Shown one piece after another: positions 1 to 9,476 of a stretch of DNA of 39,047 nucleotides. The position numbers and the translations under genes are program-made. The stretch lies in the NCBI GenBank assembly GCA_028707065.1, contig JAQTUZ010000015.1:1-39047 (forward strand). The letters run 5' to 3'. Within the stretch, counting starts at the first letter, position 1. Each line of letters starts with the position of its first letter. The notes beneath the pieces are model-generated. The model had not been told where the DNA came from, made no database searches, and saw only the letters and a program-made list of their open reading frames with translations. Source of the DNA: Patescibacteria group bacterium. GTDB taxonomy: Bacteria > Patescibacteriota > Patescibacteriia > Patescibacteriales > WJLG01.

Positions 1-1932
1 GCCACTCTAAGAAAATTGCGCCAATTAAATCCAAATATTATCATTTTGGCCTATATCACTTCCGAAGAAATAGATAGTACGCCGCAGGATTCGACGCTGG
101 GAAAATTACGCAACGAGCTATTGAGCCAGATTGACTCGTCTTGGTGGCTAAAAGATAAAAGCGGCCGCTTCACTTCCTTTTGGTCGCAAACCAGGATGTT
201 GAATATTACTGACGGTTCCGGACAATCAGCTGCCGGAGAACGCTGGAATGATTTTTTGCCCGAATTCGTCAATAGCAGAATTATGTCCACGGGACTTTGG
301 GACGGCGTCTTTTTTGATAATATCTGGCCGGATATTTCCTGGTTCAATGGCGGCAACCTCGACACTAATAACGATGGCCAGCTTGATAGCAAAAGCGCGA
401 TGGATAATGCCTGGGCGGCAGGCAATAAAAAAATGTTGGCTAAAACACAAGCGCTTTTCGGCGGCAAATATCTGATCGCGGCCAATAGCCGGCACGATAC
501 AGCCTATCAGCCATATTTGAACGGCATCATGCTGGAAAGTTTTCCCGCTCCCTGGGAAGCGGACGGCACTTGGGCCGGCTCGATGAAATCTTACACCGAT
601 ATTAAGAATTTTTCCCAACCCTATGTTGGCATTCTGAATTCCAACACCAATAATACTTGGGGGGTGAGCGATTATCATAAAATGCGTTTTTCTTTGGGTT
701 CGGCGCTCTTGGGCGATGGCAATTTTTCTTTTGATTATGGCGTCAATGACCATTCACAGACCTGGTGGTATGACGAATATAAAGCGTCTTTGGGCAACGC
801 CGTATCCGCGCCGATTAATATTTTGGACAAGAGCAATAAGACTTATAAGAAGGGATTGTGGCGCCGCGATTTTAACAATGGTATTGTCGTGGTTAATTCC
901 ACCGACCAGACGCAAAATTACGTTTTTACCGATGAAGCCTTTAATAAATTAAGCGGCACGCAAGATCCGAACGTCAATAACGGTTCGCGGGTAAATTTGG
1001 TGAGCATCGCTTCTAAAGACGCGGTAATTTTATTGGGCGATTTGGCCAGCCGAAAAATTCCCAGCGCCGGCCAGCTTGCGCCCGCGGCGGGAGCGCCAAC
1101 TCCGGCAACGCCGGCTCAACCGGTTTCTTCGGGCAAAACCACGGAGAATATCATCACTGACGCGGTTTTCAAGAACGGAACTTTTTTCCGCGTTTTTGAC
1201 CAAGCCGGCAATCAAACCCGCAGCGGATTTTTCGCTTTTGATTCTCGCTACGCCGGCGGCGCGCAAATCATTTCCGCCGATATTGATCATAATCAGATCA
1301 ACGAAACTCTGGTAAACAGCAATGGCCTGATCACGATTTATCGCGGCGCGCAAGTTTTAAAATCATTCAAGCCTTTTGACAGCGTGTTTAAGGGGGATAT
1401 TTCTTTGGCGATCGCCGATTTGAACGGCAACGGCCAAAAGCAATTGGTTATCGGAGCTGGCAAAGGAGGCGGTCCGCAGATAAGAATTTTCAGCACTGAC
1501 GGCCGTTTGCTTTCCGGCGGTTTTTTCGCCTATGATCGCAATTTCCGCGGCGGAGTCAATGTGGCGGCGATCGATTATAATAATGACGGCAAGGACGAAA
1601 TATTTACCGGCGCGGGCGTCGGCGGCGGCCCGCAAGTGCGGATTTTTAATCGGGACGGCAAGGTTCTGGGCGGTTTTTTCGCCTATGATAAAAATTTACG
1701 TTCCGGCGTATCAATTACGGTAGGAAATTTAGGCGGGACAAACGAGAAAAGAATCATCACCGGAGCCGGACCCGGCTCTCAGCCGCAAGTCAGGGTTTGG
1801 GATAAATTCGGCAAATTGATCTCGCAATTTTTAGCTTATGACAAGGCGGCAACGGCCGGCCTGACGGTTGTCGCGGCCGATATCAATAACGATGGCAAAG
1901 ACGAAATACTCGCAGGGAATACTTCTTATTGA
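1..1932 (+). CDS. Secreted GHL15-like glycoside hydrolase with C-terminal FG-GAP/VCBS-type repeats (5' partial)
   Basis: The reading frame is open to base 1, so the N terminus lies outside the window; 643 residues are visible. The N-terminal half resembles the putative glycosyl hydrolase family GHL15, a TIM-barrel family: it has LAYITSEEI near the start, the strand motif GVFFDN (Asp about residue 106) and MLESF (Glu about 179), which are candidate catalytic acids. A calcium-loop-like DTNNDGQLD lies at about 121-129. After a Pro/Ala linker, about five repeats of roughly 53 residues run to the end, each built on GFFAYD, DxNxDGKDE and GAGxGGGPQVRIF, as in FG-GAP/VCBS beta-propeller repeats. The likely role is polysaccharide binding or cleavage at the cell surface. 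The domain assignment is from motif recognition; the substrate is unknown. It is first in a run of four surface-protein genes. Confidence 0.75.
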   Translation, partial: ATLRKLRQLNPNIIILAYITSEEIDSTPQDSTLGKLRNELLSQIDSSWWLKDKSGRFTSFWSQTRMLNITDGSGQSAAGERWNDFLPEFVNSRIMSTGLWDGVFFDNIWPDISWFNGGNLDTNNDGQLDSKSAMDNAWAAGNKKMLAKTQALFGGKYLIAANSRHDTAYQPYLNGIMLESFPAPWEADGTWAGSMKSYTDIKNFSQPYVGILNSNTNNTWGVSDYHKMRFSLGSALLGDGNFSFDYGVNDHSQTWWYDEYKASLGNAVSAPINILDKSNKTYKKGLWRRDFNNGIVVVNSTDQTQNYVFTDEAFNKLSGTQDPNVNNGSRVNLVSIASKDAVILLGDLASRKIPSAGQLAPAAGAPTPATPAQPVSSGKTTENIITDAVFKNGTFFRVFDQAGNQTRSGFFAFDSRYAGGAQIISADIDHNQINETLVNSNGLITIYRGAQVLKSFKPFDSVFKGDISLAIADLNGNGQKQLVIGAGKGGGPQIRIFSTDGRLLSGGFFAYDRNFRGGVNVAAIDYNNDGKDEIFTGAGVGGGPQVRIFNRDGKVLGGFFAYDKNLRSGVSITVGNLGGTNEKRIITGAGPGSQPQVRVWDKFGKLISQFLAYDKAATAGLTVVAADINNDGKDEILAGNTSY

Positions 1933-1959
1933 TAATAGATTTAAGCTGATAAAACAATC

Positions 1960-2025
1960 AGAACAAAGATCAAAGAACAAAAAACATTTTTTCGATTTGC
2001 TCTGTGCTCTTTGCTCCTTGTTCTC
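1960..2025. repeat. AT-rich intergenic hairpin, 'GAACAAAG' word family, copy 1
   Basis: The left arm is built of the words GAACAAAGATCAAAGAAC and the right arm of their complement (GCTCTTTGCTCCTTGTTCT). Related hairpins lie at 13035-13104 and 14001-14061. It sits just after the GHL15-like gene and could act as a transcript 3' end, but no clean T-run follows. Confidence 0.6.
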
Positions 2026-2076
2026 AGTGCCGATAGCGCAAGACCTAAAATAAATGTATAATTAATTTTAAACTAT

Positions 2077-3966
2077 ATGAACGACAAAAATCAGAAAAAT
2101 TCACCCGTGATCGAGGCGGAGGAGATTACGCCTACGGAGGTTCTTGCCGAACTTGGAAAAGACGACGCGGTTGAGCTGGTCAAGGGGAAGCTTAATCTCA
2201 AGAAAAGCGGCAACATCATCATCGGCACGATCAATGTGATGGCTAGTCCGCTGGCCAAGCATTTAAAAAAGCGCCATGAAAGATTTTACCGCGACAGCAA
2301 GTTCCATCTGGCGGCCGATATCTTTTTTGTGCTGTTGATCCTGGGCTTGGCGCTGATATTCTTGTATTTTTACACCTTTCAGCCTAAGGCGCAGATCGAT
2401 TTGCAAGCCACCGTCGCCGCCGACAGCGTGATAAGCGGCCAGAGCGAAACTTTCACTATCCAATATAAAAATAACGGCAAAGTGGATATAAAATCAGCCA
2501 CGCTTTCGCTGGTTTTCCCGGAAGATTTTGTTTTGCTCGCGGCTAATCCGCAAAATATCTGGTCCGATCAAACCAATACTTTCACGATCGGCGATCTGCC
2601 CCGCGGCGCCAACGGCAAAGTCAAAATCACCGGCATAGCGCAGGGAGCGGTCGGCTCGCCGCAAACTCTCAACTATTCTTTGAATTATCTGGAAAACGGC
2701 CGGGCCGCCAATATTCTCGGTTCTTATATTTTTTCTCTGGAATCATCCGTCTTGAGCGTAAGTTTTGACGCTCCGAAACAGATTTACCGAAATCTCGATT
2801 TTGCCGGAAACATCAATTTGAAAAATAACGGCCTGGCCGACGTGACGGAAGAAATCGATTTGTCTTTTGCCAACAGCCCGATAATCATTAAAAGTATTTC
2901 GTCGGATCAGGCGAATCTGGTCAATGGCGTCATTATCGTTAACGGCCTGAAGGCCGGCCAAAGTTTGGCGATCGAATATGAAGCGGCGGCGAGCGCGCCC
3001 GAAGGAAGTTTAGCGGCAACGCTTGAAGCTGATTTGAATTTGGACGGGCAAAAGATGAAGCAAACAACGGCCGATCTCGCGCTTAACGTGACCGTGCCGA
3101 AATTCGGCGTTACCATTTCCGCCGATAAAAAAATCATCAAGAGCGAAGAAGCCGTGAATTTTAAATTGAATTTTACCAATCAGGAAGGGGCGGCGATCAA
3201 TAACGCGAGTTTGACGATCGTGGCCGCGGACAGCGCCGTGGTCCTTAAAAATTTGGCGCTGACCGGCGCGAGCGCGTTCAAGACGACCGGCAATACCATT
3301 GTCGTGGGAGATTTGGCCGCGGGACAATCCGGCGAAGTTGATTTTTCCGCTTTACTTTCGCGCAAGACGATCAGCGTTGATCAGCAAACCGGCATCATCG
3401 CCGACATCAATTACCAGGCGGGCGGCCGGCAAGTCGAATATCAGATGTTCAGCCCGAAAATTAAATTTTTATCCGATTTGCAAATCGGTTCCAAGGGACT
3501 TTATTACAGCGCCCAAGGCGATCAGCTGGGCGTCGGTCCGCTGCCGCCGATAGTGGACGTGCCCACGCATTATTGGATATTTTGGGAGATCAATAACGCC
3601 GGCAATGAATTGAAAAATTTATCGGTCAGCGCGGATCTGCCCGCCAATGTCGGCTGGACCGAGCAGAAAACGGTTTTGGCCGGCGATTTGCGCTACGGCC
3701 AGATCAGCCGCAAAGTCGTCTGGACAGTCGATGATATTGCCGCCTCGGGCGGAAATTATCGCGTCGGTTTCGAAGTCGAGCTGATCCCGACCGCGGCCGA
3801 TCTGGGAAAAATTCCAATGCTTATTTCCAATATTCAATATAGCGCGACCGATTCTTTCGCCGGGCAGGAAATATCCGGCACTTTATCTAATATTGACGCC
3901 AGCCTGAAAGATGATCCGACCGCCTCGGGGAAGGGGACGGTCATTGAGTTGAAAATTGTAAAATAG
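2077..3966 (+). CDS. Membrane-anchored surface protein with DUF11-like Ig repeats
   Basis: This is a 629-residue protein. Residues 1-75 are charged and probably cytoplasmic. One hydrophobic helix lies at about 79-100 (ADIFFVLLILGLALIFLYF). The rest is outside the cell and consists of several beta-sandwich repeats of about 100-120 residues with patterns such as GQSETFTIQYKNNGKVDI, NLKNNGLADV and LKNLSVSADLPANVGW, typical of DUF11/conserved-repeat domains. No catalytic motif is visible; a structural or adhesive envelope role is inferred. The ATG at 2077 has no good Shine-Dalgarno; a TATAAT at 2057-2062 could be a -10 box, but no matching -35 was found. It lies between the GHL15-like gene and the DUF2207 gene on the same strand. 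Confidence 0.7.
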   Translation: MNDKNQKNSPVIEAEEITPTEVLAELGKDDAVELVKGKLNLKKSGNIIIGTINVMASPLAKHLKKRHERFYRDSKFHLAADIFFVLLILGLALIFLYFYTFQPKAQIDLQATVAADSVISGQSETFTIQYKNNGKVDIKSATLSLVFPEDFVLLAANPQNIWSDQTNTFTIGDLPRGANGKVKITGIAQGAVGSPQTLNYSLNYLENGRAANILGSYIFSLESSVLSVSFDAPKQIYRNLDFAGNINLKNNGLADVTEEIDLSFANSPIIIKSISSDQANLVNGVIIVNGLKAGQSLAIEYEAAASAPEGSLAATLEADLNLDGQKMKQTTADLALNVTVPKFGVTISADKKIIKSEEAVNFKLNFTNQEGAAINNASLTIVAADSAVVLKNLALTGASAFKTTGNTIVVGDLAAGQSGEVDFSALLSRKTISVDQQTGIIADINYQAGGRQVEYQMFSPKIKFLSDLQIGSKGLYYSAQGDQLGVGPLPPIVDVPTHYWIFWEINNAGNELKNLSVSADLPANVGWTEQKTVLAGDLRYGQISRKVVWTVDDIAASGGNYRVGFEVELIPTAADLGKIPMLISNIQYSATDSFAGQEISGTLSNIDASLKDDPTASGKGTVIELKIVK

Positions 3967-3999
3967 TAAGTGAAAGTAATCCCGCCGCGGCGGGACAAG

Positions 4000-4131
4000 A
4001 AAGTAAAAAGTATCTCTCTCTACTGGCCGCGCCGCAGTTTCGCGCGGCGGACTGCGGCGAAAAGGCGGCACAAAACAACATGATAAACAAGTCTTGCCAT
4101 GCTGCAGTCTCGCGGAGCGGACTGCAGCTAA
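4000..4131. repeat. Two related GC-rich hairpins (GCAGT...ACTGC)
   Basis: Two imperfect palindromes of one design occur in tandem: GCCGCAGTTTCGCGCGGC with ACTGCGGC near 4027-4058, and CTGCAGTCTCGCGGAGCG with ACTGCAG near 4101-4127. A shorter CCGCCGCGGCGG lies at about 3982. They fill the gap between the DUF11-like and DUF2207 genes and look like dispersed REP-type repeats; terminator activity is possible but no T-run is present. Confidence 0.55.
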
Positions 4132-4150
4132 TAGGGGTAATAAATATAAT

Positions 4151-5854
4151 ATGAACAGAAAAATATTTTTTATCGCGGCAGCGTTTGTTTTTTCTTTTTT
4201 GATTTGCCAGAGTGTTCTGGCCGAGCAGATCAATGATTTTCAAACGTCGATCAGAATTAATCCGGACGCGAGCATCAATGTCACGGAAAAAATATTTTAC
4301 GATTTCGGCGATCTGGAGCGGCGCGGAATTTATCGCGATATTCCCGTAAAATACCAGCGCAACGGCTTGAATTATAATTTGAAAATTTCGCAGATTTCAG
4401 TCACTGATGAGAACGGCCGGGCGGATAAATTTTCCACTTCTCCCGCGGGAAAAAATATCAGGATCAAGATCGGTGATGCCGATACTTTGATTTCGGGTGT
4501 GCGCTATTACGTCATAAATTATACGATCAAGCGGGCGATAAATTATTTTTCCGACCACGATGAACTCTACTGGAATACGACTGGCAACGCCTGGACAGTG
4601 GACATTAACCAGGTCGAAGCCACGGTTGTTTTACCGACTGGCGTCGACGAAAATAAAATTTCCTCCGCCTGTTATTATGGTCCTTATGGCAGCCAGACCG
4701 AATGCCAGAGTAATTTGAGCGGCCATGCTGTTTTATATTCTTCGGCAAATTTGGCCGCCGGAGAAGGGATGACGATTGTCGCCGGTTTCCCCAAGGGTTT
4801 AGTGGCCGAGCCGACAGCTCGGGGAAGATTAATTGATGCTATTAAAGATAATTGGGCGTTTGGCATTCCGATTTTCGCCTTGATCATTCTATTCTTTGTC
4901 TGGTTGAGATTTGGTCGCGATCCCGAGGATAAAAATCCAATTGTGGCGCAATACGACGTACCGGATAATCTGACGCCGATCGAAGTTGGCACGCTGATCG
5001 ATACTCGGGCTGACAATAAAGATCTGTCGGCGGAAATAATTTATTTGGCGATCAACGGCTATCTTAAAATAATCCGGCAGGAAGGGGTGAAGATAATGGG
5101 AATCGGCATCGGCGCAGATTACCTTTTGGAGAAGTTGAAAAATTCTTCATTGTTGAATAATGACTTTGACCGGCAATTGCTTGATGCTCTGGTTCCTGAT
5201 AAAGAGCGCAAGCTGTCGGAGATCAAGCAGGATTTCGGCGCGGCAAGCAAATTTCAGTCAGTCAAGGCGGCCGTTCATGAGAAGTTAGATAGCGCCGGTT
5301 ACTTTTCCACGAAAACAAAGGCGCTGAAGTTGTCTTTATCTTTTGCCGGTTCGTTATTGATCGGCGGCGGAATCTTCGCTTTAATAATGGCAAATAGCAT
5401 TGCTTTATTAATTTCATTAATTGCGCCTGGCGTTTTATTTATTGTCCTCGCGCAATTTATGGGGCAGAGAACGGTCAAGGGCGTGAAAACGGAAAATTAT
5501 CTCAAGGGTTTGAAATTATATTTGGGCGTGGTGGAAAAAGATCGCCTCGAATTCCATAACGCGCCGGAAAAAAATCCCCGGACTTTTGAAAGATTTTTGC
5601 CCTATGCCATGGCGCTGGGCGTGGAAAAAGCCTGGGCCGGGCAATTTGAAGGAATTTATACCGAGCCGCCAGCTTGGTACGTTTACCCGGCCGGTTACGG
5701 TTTTTCCGTTATTCATTTTACCGACGATCTCCATTCTTTTTCTTCAACGGCTAATATGTCGATGGCGGCGTCGGCGCAGAGCGGCGGCAGCGGCATGGGC
5801 GGCGGAGGTTTTTCCGGCGGCGGCTTTGGCGGCGGCGGAGGCGGATCTTGGTAG
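4151..5854 (+). CDS. DUF2207 family membrane protein
   Basis: Start chosen at the ATG at 4151, which opens directly into a signal peptide (MNRKIFFIAAAFVFSFLICQ, cleavage near VLA-EQ); the frame upstream is open but non-conserved, GC-rich repeat sequence. The protein has 567 residues. The extracellular N-terminal domain has the DUF2207 pattern (SINVTEKIFYDFGDLERRGIYRDIP: initial segments visible). A transmembrane helix lies at about 232-250 (FGIPIFALIILFFVWLRFG), a cytoplasmic part at about 255-390 and a hydrophobic pair at about 395-440. The tail is Gly/Ser-rich and ends in GGGGGGSW, typical of this family. The molecular function of DUF2207 proteins is not established. It belongs to the same-strand surface-protein cluster. 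Confidence 0.85.
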   Translation: MNRKIFFIAAAFVFSFLICQSVLAEQINDFQTSIRINPDASINVTEKIFYDFGDLERRGIYRDIPVKYQRNGLNYNLKISQISVTDENGRADKFSTSPAGKNIRIKIGDADTLISGVRYYVINYTIKRAINYFSDHDELYWNTTGNAWTVDINQVEATVVLPTGVDENKISSACYYGPYGSQTECQSNLSGHAVLYSSANLAAGEGMTIVAGFPKGLVAEPTARGRLIDAIKDNWAFGIPIFALIILFFVWLRFGRDPEDKNPIVAQYDVPDNLTPIEVGTLIDTRADNKDLSAEIIYLAINGYLKIIRQEGVKIMGIGIGADYLLEKLKNSSLLNNDFDRQLLDALVPDKERKLSEIKQDFGAASKFQSVKAAVHEKLDSAGYFSTKTKALKLSLSFAGSLLIGGGIFALIMANSIALLISLIAPGVLFIVLAQFMGQRTVKGVKTENYLKGLKLYLGVVEKDRLEFHNAPEKNPRTFERFLPYAMALGVEKAWAGQFEGIYTEPPAWYVYPAGYGFSVIHFTDDLHSFSSTANMSMAASAQSGGSGMGGGGFSGGGFGGGGGGSW

Positions 5855-5868
5855 AAAAGCAAGGGAAT

Positions 5869-5897
5869 TTGCATAATTCAGCGATTAATGGTATGGT
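5869..5897 (+). promoter_or_regulatory. Possible sigma70 promoter for the CARDB protein gene
   Basis: TTGCAT (5869-5874) is followed after 17 bp by TATGGT (5892-5897), about 105 bp before the start codon of the next gene. The match is moderate. Confidence 0.35.
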
Positions 5898-6001
5898 AAC
5901 AAAAAACAAAAAGGGTAAAGGGGGATATCGAGATTCACGATTTAAGGCCTGGTTTTCATAAGTTTCATAATTTTAACTTTATAAAAATAATAATAAAATC
6001 T

Positions 6002-8857
6002 ATGAACAAAAAAATCCTGATTGTGTTTTCATTAATCCTGCTTTTTATCGCCTTTTCGGGCGTTAAAAACGCCAAAGCGGAAGAGATCAAACCCGATCTG
6101 ATCGTCAGTTCTATTACCGAAAACGTGGCTGACAAATCCATCAATGTCACTCTGAAAAATATCGGGGCGGCTGATGCCAACCTTACAAATTCAGTGGTGT
6201 GGGCTACCTACGGATTGAATAATGGAGCAGTCGAATATGACGCTTTTATCAACGCGGGATTTTTGGGCAAGGCGGTTTTAGTACCAGGGGAAGAATATTC
6301 CGTCTTATTCAATAAAGCCAACTATTTATTAGCTGATATCAATTTTAATTCCGGCTCAACTTACCTAGTCAAAGCTTATGCTGATGTTTATAATACAGTC
6401 GCGGAGACAAACGAGAATAATAACGTCTTGGAAAAAACCGTGGTCGTGCCTTCTGACGCCAAATCCGATTTGGTCATTAGCTCGATTTTTGCAAATACGA
6501 CCAGCCAATCCATCAGCGTCACCCTGACGAATACCGGAACGGCTGCGGCCAATATTTCAAATTCCACAGTTAGGGTTACTTATAATAAAAATGGCTCGGC
6601 CAATGAATATGAGGCCCTGATCAACGCCGGATTTTTAGGCAAGACGACTTTGGCGGCCGGAGAGGATTATTCGATCATCTTTAATAAGCAGAATTATTTA
6701 CTCGATGATATAAATTTTCAACTCAGCACTTCTTATACTATCGATGCCTACGCCGACTACAATAATACCGTGGCCGAGTCGAATGAGAATAATAATAAAT
6801 TGGAAGTACCTTATAACGGCTCTGACGTAGTAGAGCATTCGTCTAATTTCGATGTTCCGACCCTGGTTATCACTCCCGGCACCGCCACTATCACCAGCGA
6901 GAACAAGGGGATTATTTATTGGACTACCAATGTTAATGCCAATTGCGGCGTTGATTTCAGCAAGAATTCCGATCTGAGCGGGATAATGAGCGCTAACGGA
7001 CAATTGATTCAAACCGGATTACCGACCAATGACGGAAAATTTTATTTCATGGCGCAGTTATCGAATTTAACGCCTAACACCGATTATTATTATTATATTA
7101 TTTGCACTACCGTTAATGGGCAGAACGCGACAAGCGAGATAAAGCGCTTGCCCAAATCCAGTTCGGTGAGCATAATAATTTCCAATCTTGGCGTTCCGAC
7201 CGCCGCTATAAATTCCAATAGTTTAACTGTAAATTGGATTACCAATGTCAATACTGATAGTATCGTTTTTTATCGGGAATATGGTCAGGATTCTTGGTCA
7301 TGGCAGGGTACATCCGATTTATCCACGAATCACAGCGTTAACTTGGTCGGATTGAAGCCGGCGACGACTTATTTTCTTTATGTAAATGCTAAAGATGCCA
7401 ATGGTAACGTGGTTAAGAGTGAGACTAGCTGGGGAGAAACGGCTGCCGCCAGCGCCGCGCAAAATCAGGTAAAAATAACATTTCCCAACGGCGGAGAGAA
7501 TTATCAGCAGGGAGAATATATCACCATTAAATGGCAAGGCGGCAAGGATGTCGTGCAGATCGGAGTAGCCAGTTACGACGCTAGTTTTGTCAATGGTCAA
7601 ATGAATGGAACATTGCTGGGATGGATTGATACACATAACTATCCGGACGGACAGCTGGTTTGGAACGGCAAGACGATTTGCGATGCGGCGATGGGCAGTT
7701 GTTTTAATTTATACCCGGGTAATTATAAGATTATCGCGGTTTCTAAAAGTACGGTTGGCAATTTGCTTTTGGGAAACGGTGTCGGGGGAGATACCGGCAA
7801 TTATGATTTGAGTGATAATTATTTCACGATTTCTTCAGCCACCACCAATATCCCTCCGGCCGTAACCGAACCGGTCCTTCCCGCCGGGCAGGATCTTAAG
7901 AGTTTGATCAGCTCGACTTATGGCAGTAATTATTTAAATCACCAGATAACCAATCCCGCTTCGGTCACCAGCGGACTGATACTTTTCCGCGTCATCAGAT
8001 CTTGCGCCACCGGAGCGCCGGTTGATCAGAATTATCCTCAACTGACAAGCTTCGGCCCGGGTCGTTTGGTACAGGGTCATCTGCAGGAGGTTAATTTGGA
8101 TACTGCCAATTATTATAACTACACTTGCAATTCCCGCTTCCAGGAACAATGTATCGCTGACGGCACTTTTGATTCCTATTACGATGAATTTTGCGCTACC
8201 GGTGTTGTGACCGCGAGTCCTGTCGCTACGGTAGCCGCGCCGGTCGCGGCAACGGCCAGTATAATCGCCATTAACGATAATGCCAGCCAGCTATACAGCG
8301 GCTCGATCGATTCGCTTTTGGCGCAATTGAATGAAATGAAAAATACGATCGCCGAGCAAGCCGCGCAGATCAAATATCTGCAAAGCTTGATCAAGAATGT
8401 CGCGGCAGTGCCCTCGTCCACGCTTAGCAATATCAATAATTTCATAACTTACGGGGTTGATTACAATACCGTCAAGCTGGGTGCCGGGCAAAGAGCGGCG
8501 GTCGTCAATTCGTTCAAATCCGCGTTCTACCGCCTGCCCACCACGCAAACGGATTTTACGGACGTGGTTAAGATCGCCAACGGCCGCTGGCCGGGGCAAA
8601 CCAGCGCGAGCTCGATAGCTTGGGCCCAACAGCAATTCCAAAAAGTATATTTGCGCGCTTCGAACATGAGCAACGTCAACGATAATGCCGCGGTAACGAT
8701 TATGGCTTATGGCTTGATGCAGCAGGCCGTTAACCGCAATTTAAAGAGTGAAACGGTAAGCATCAATACTTTCGAAAATATTTTCGGGAGATTGCCCAGC
8801 TCGGCGCAAGACTGGAATACGGTCGCCGCGATCGCCTATTCCGGAGCAATAAGATAA
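6002..8857 (+). CDS. Secreted multidomain adhesin-like protein (2x CARDB, Fn3-like, KRE9/KNH-like, coiled coil)
   Basis: The 951-residue protein starts with a signal peptide (MNKKILIVFSLILLFIAFSG, cleavage near AKA-EE). Two tandem CARDB-type domains follow, at about 28-150 and 155-270, sharing INAGFLGK, NYLLxDINF and the ending VAExNENNN. Two fibronectin-III-like domains lie at about 285-380 and 395-475 (TITSENKGIIYWTTN; LKPATTYFLYVNAKD). Residues about 491-610 open with ITFPNGGENYQQGEYITIKW, the signature of the KRE9/KNH-like Ig domain. A short coiled coil is at about 768-800 and a helical domain ends the protein. No enzyme motif is seen. Surface attachment or substrate binding is inferred from the architecture. 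A strong terminator follows 20 bp after the stop. Confidence 0.75.
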   Translation: MNKKILIVFSLILLFIAFSGVKNAKAEEIKPDLIVSSITENVADKSINVTLKNIGAADANLTNSVVWATYGLNNGAVEYDAFINAGFLGKAVLVPGEEYSVLFNKANYLLADINFNSGSTYLVKAYADVYNTVAETNENNNVLEKTVVVPSDAKSDLVISSIFANTTSQSISVTLTNTGTAAANISNSTVRVTYNKNGSANEYEALINAGFLGKTTLAAGEDYSIIFNKQNYLLDDINFQLSTSYTIDAYADYNNTVAESNENNNKLEVPYNGSDVVEHSSNFDVPTLVITPGTATITSENKGIIYWTTNVNANCGVDFSKNSDLSGIMSANGQLIQTGLPTNDGKFYFMAQLSNLTPNTDYYYYIICTTVNGQNATSEIKRLPKSSSVSIIISNLGVPTAAINSNSLTVNWITNVNTDSIVFYREYGQDSWSWQGTSDLSTNHSVNLVGLKPATTYFLYVNAKDANGNVVKSETSWGETAAASAAQNQVKITFPNGGENYQQGEYITIKWQGGKDVVQIGVASYDASFVNGQMNGTLLGWIDTHNYPDGQLVWNGKTICDAAMGSCFNLYPGNYKIIAVSKSTVGNLLLGNGVGGDTGNYDLSDNYFTISSATTNIPPAVTEPVLPAGQDLKSLISSTYGSNYLNHQITNPASVTSGLILFRVIRSCATGAPVDQNYPQLTSFGPGRLVQGHLQEVNLDTANYYNYTCNSRFQEQCIADGTFDSYYDEFCATGVVTASPVATVAAPVAATASIIAINDNASQLYSGSIDSLLAQLNEMKNTIAEQAAQIKYLQSLIKNVAAVPSSTLSNINNFITYGVDYNTVKLGAGQRAAVVNSFKSAFYRLPTTQTDFTDVVKIANGRWPGQTSASSIAWAQQQFQKVYLRASNMSNVNDNAAVTIMAYGLMQQAVNRNLKSETVSINTFENIFGRLPSSAQDWNTVAAIAYSGAIR

Positions 8858-8876
8858 ATCCGTAATAAATTTTCCA

Positions 8877-8912
8877 ATAAAAAATCATCCGCCCTAGGCG
8901 GATGATTTTTTA
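8877..8912. terminator. Bidirectional intrinsic terminator
   Basis: A perfect palindrome, AAAATCATCCGCC-CTAG-GGCGGATGATTTT (two 13-nt halves sharing the CTAG centre), is flanked by A- and T-runs. It lies between convergent genes (the CARDB protein and the cold-shock gene) and can serve both. Confidence 0.9.
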
Positions 8913-8929
8913 TTTATTTAAAAAAGTTA

Positions 8930-9127
8930 TTAAGCTTTTCTAACTTGAGCCGCGGCCGGACCTTTAGGGGTCTCGCCGATTTCGAAAGTGACGGCGTCAC
9001 CTTCTCTCAACTCGCTGAAATCGACTCCTTCCAAGCTCGAAGCATGGAAAAACAGATCTTTGCTGCCGTCGGCAGGGGTGATGAAGCCAAAGTTTCTGTC
9101 GGTCAACTTTTTGATGGATCCTTGCAT
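8930..9127 (-). CDS. csp: Cold-shock domain protein (CspA family)
   Basis: This is a 65-residue single cold-shock domain. The start was placed at the internal ATG (MQGSIKKL), where the family normally begins; the open frame upstream is leader. RNP1 is NFGFI (12-16) and RNP2 is DLFFHAS (23-29); EGDAVTFEIGETPKGPAAAQV gives the last strands (seen in two parts). These proteins bind single-stranded RNA or DNA and act as RNA chaperones. The gene has its own near-consensus promoter about 120 bp upstream and therefore a long 5' leader, as in regulated csp genes. The RNP1 aromatic usually found before GFGFI is Asn here. Confidence 0.93.
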   Translation of the reverse strand: MQGSIKKLTDRNFGFITPADGSKDLFFHASSLEGVDFSELREGDAVTFEIGETPKGPAAAQVRKA

Positions 9128-9248
9128 GTAAATGTAAAAATCTAGTTTGTTAATTAGTTTTAGCGCCGGGAAATTCGACTTAATTTCCTTTAGCACTATC
9201 TTCGCCTCTCTTTTATGGAGAAACGGTCAGTTTTTACCTAACACTAGA

Positions 9249-9277
9249 AGTATAGCATAAAGAAATATCCTTGTCAA
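9249..9277 (-). promoter_or_regulatory. Sigma70 promoter of the cold-shock gene
   Basis: On the minus strand TTGACA (9272-9277) and TATACT (9249-9254) are separated by exactly 17 bp. The predicted transcript starts near 9242, giving a leader of about 115 nt. Confidence 0.85.
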
Positions 9278-9348
9278 TGATTATTGCTAATATTGTCAAT
9301 GTCGGCGTATATTTGGCAAAATACCGTCCTTTGGTAGAAGTTTATTAG

Positions 9349-9420
9349 TAGTCCCTAGGGGAATCGAACCCCTATTTTCAGGATGAGAACCTGATGTCCT
9401 AACCGTTAGACGAAGGGACC
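9349..9420 (-). tRNA. tRNA-Glu (CUC anticodon)
   Basis: The minus strand folds as a cloverleaf. The acceptor is GGTCCCT/AGGGACT with a G-U outer pair; the D arm is GTCTAACGGTTAGGAC; the anticodon stem is TCAGG/CCTGA around the loop TTCTCAT (anticodon CTC); the T arm is AGGGG-TTCGATT-CCCCT. The CCA end is not encoded. The outermost base pair and hence the exact ends are uncertain by one base. Confidence 0.92.
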
Positions 9421-9470
9421 TCATTTGCGGGCGAGCAAATGATCACCCAGGCCGAAGGCTGTCCGGGTGA
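9421..9470. repeat. Two adjacent hairpins left of the first GIY-YIG gene
   Basis: TCATTTGC...GCAAATGA (9421-9442) is followed by an imperfect palindrome starting TCACCCAGGCC and ending GTCCGGGTGA (9443-9470). The second resembles, in inverted orientation, the palindrome at 9750-9786 on the other side of the gene. Confidence 0.6.
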
Positions 9471-9476
9471 ATCATT

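Noticed and set aside
4094-4150. Earlier start for the DUF2207 protein
   Set aside because: The extra residues come from GC-rich hairpins and would precede and disrupt a clear signal peptide.
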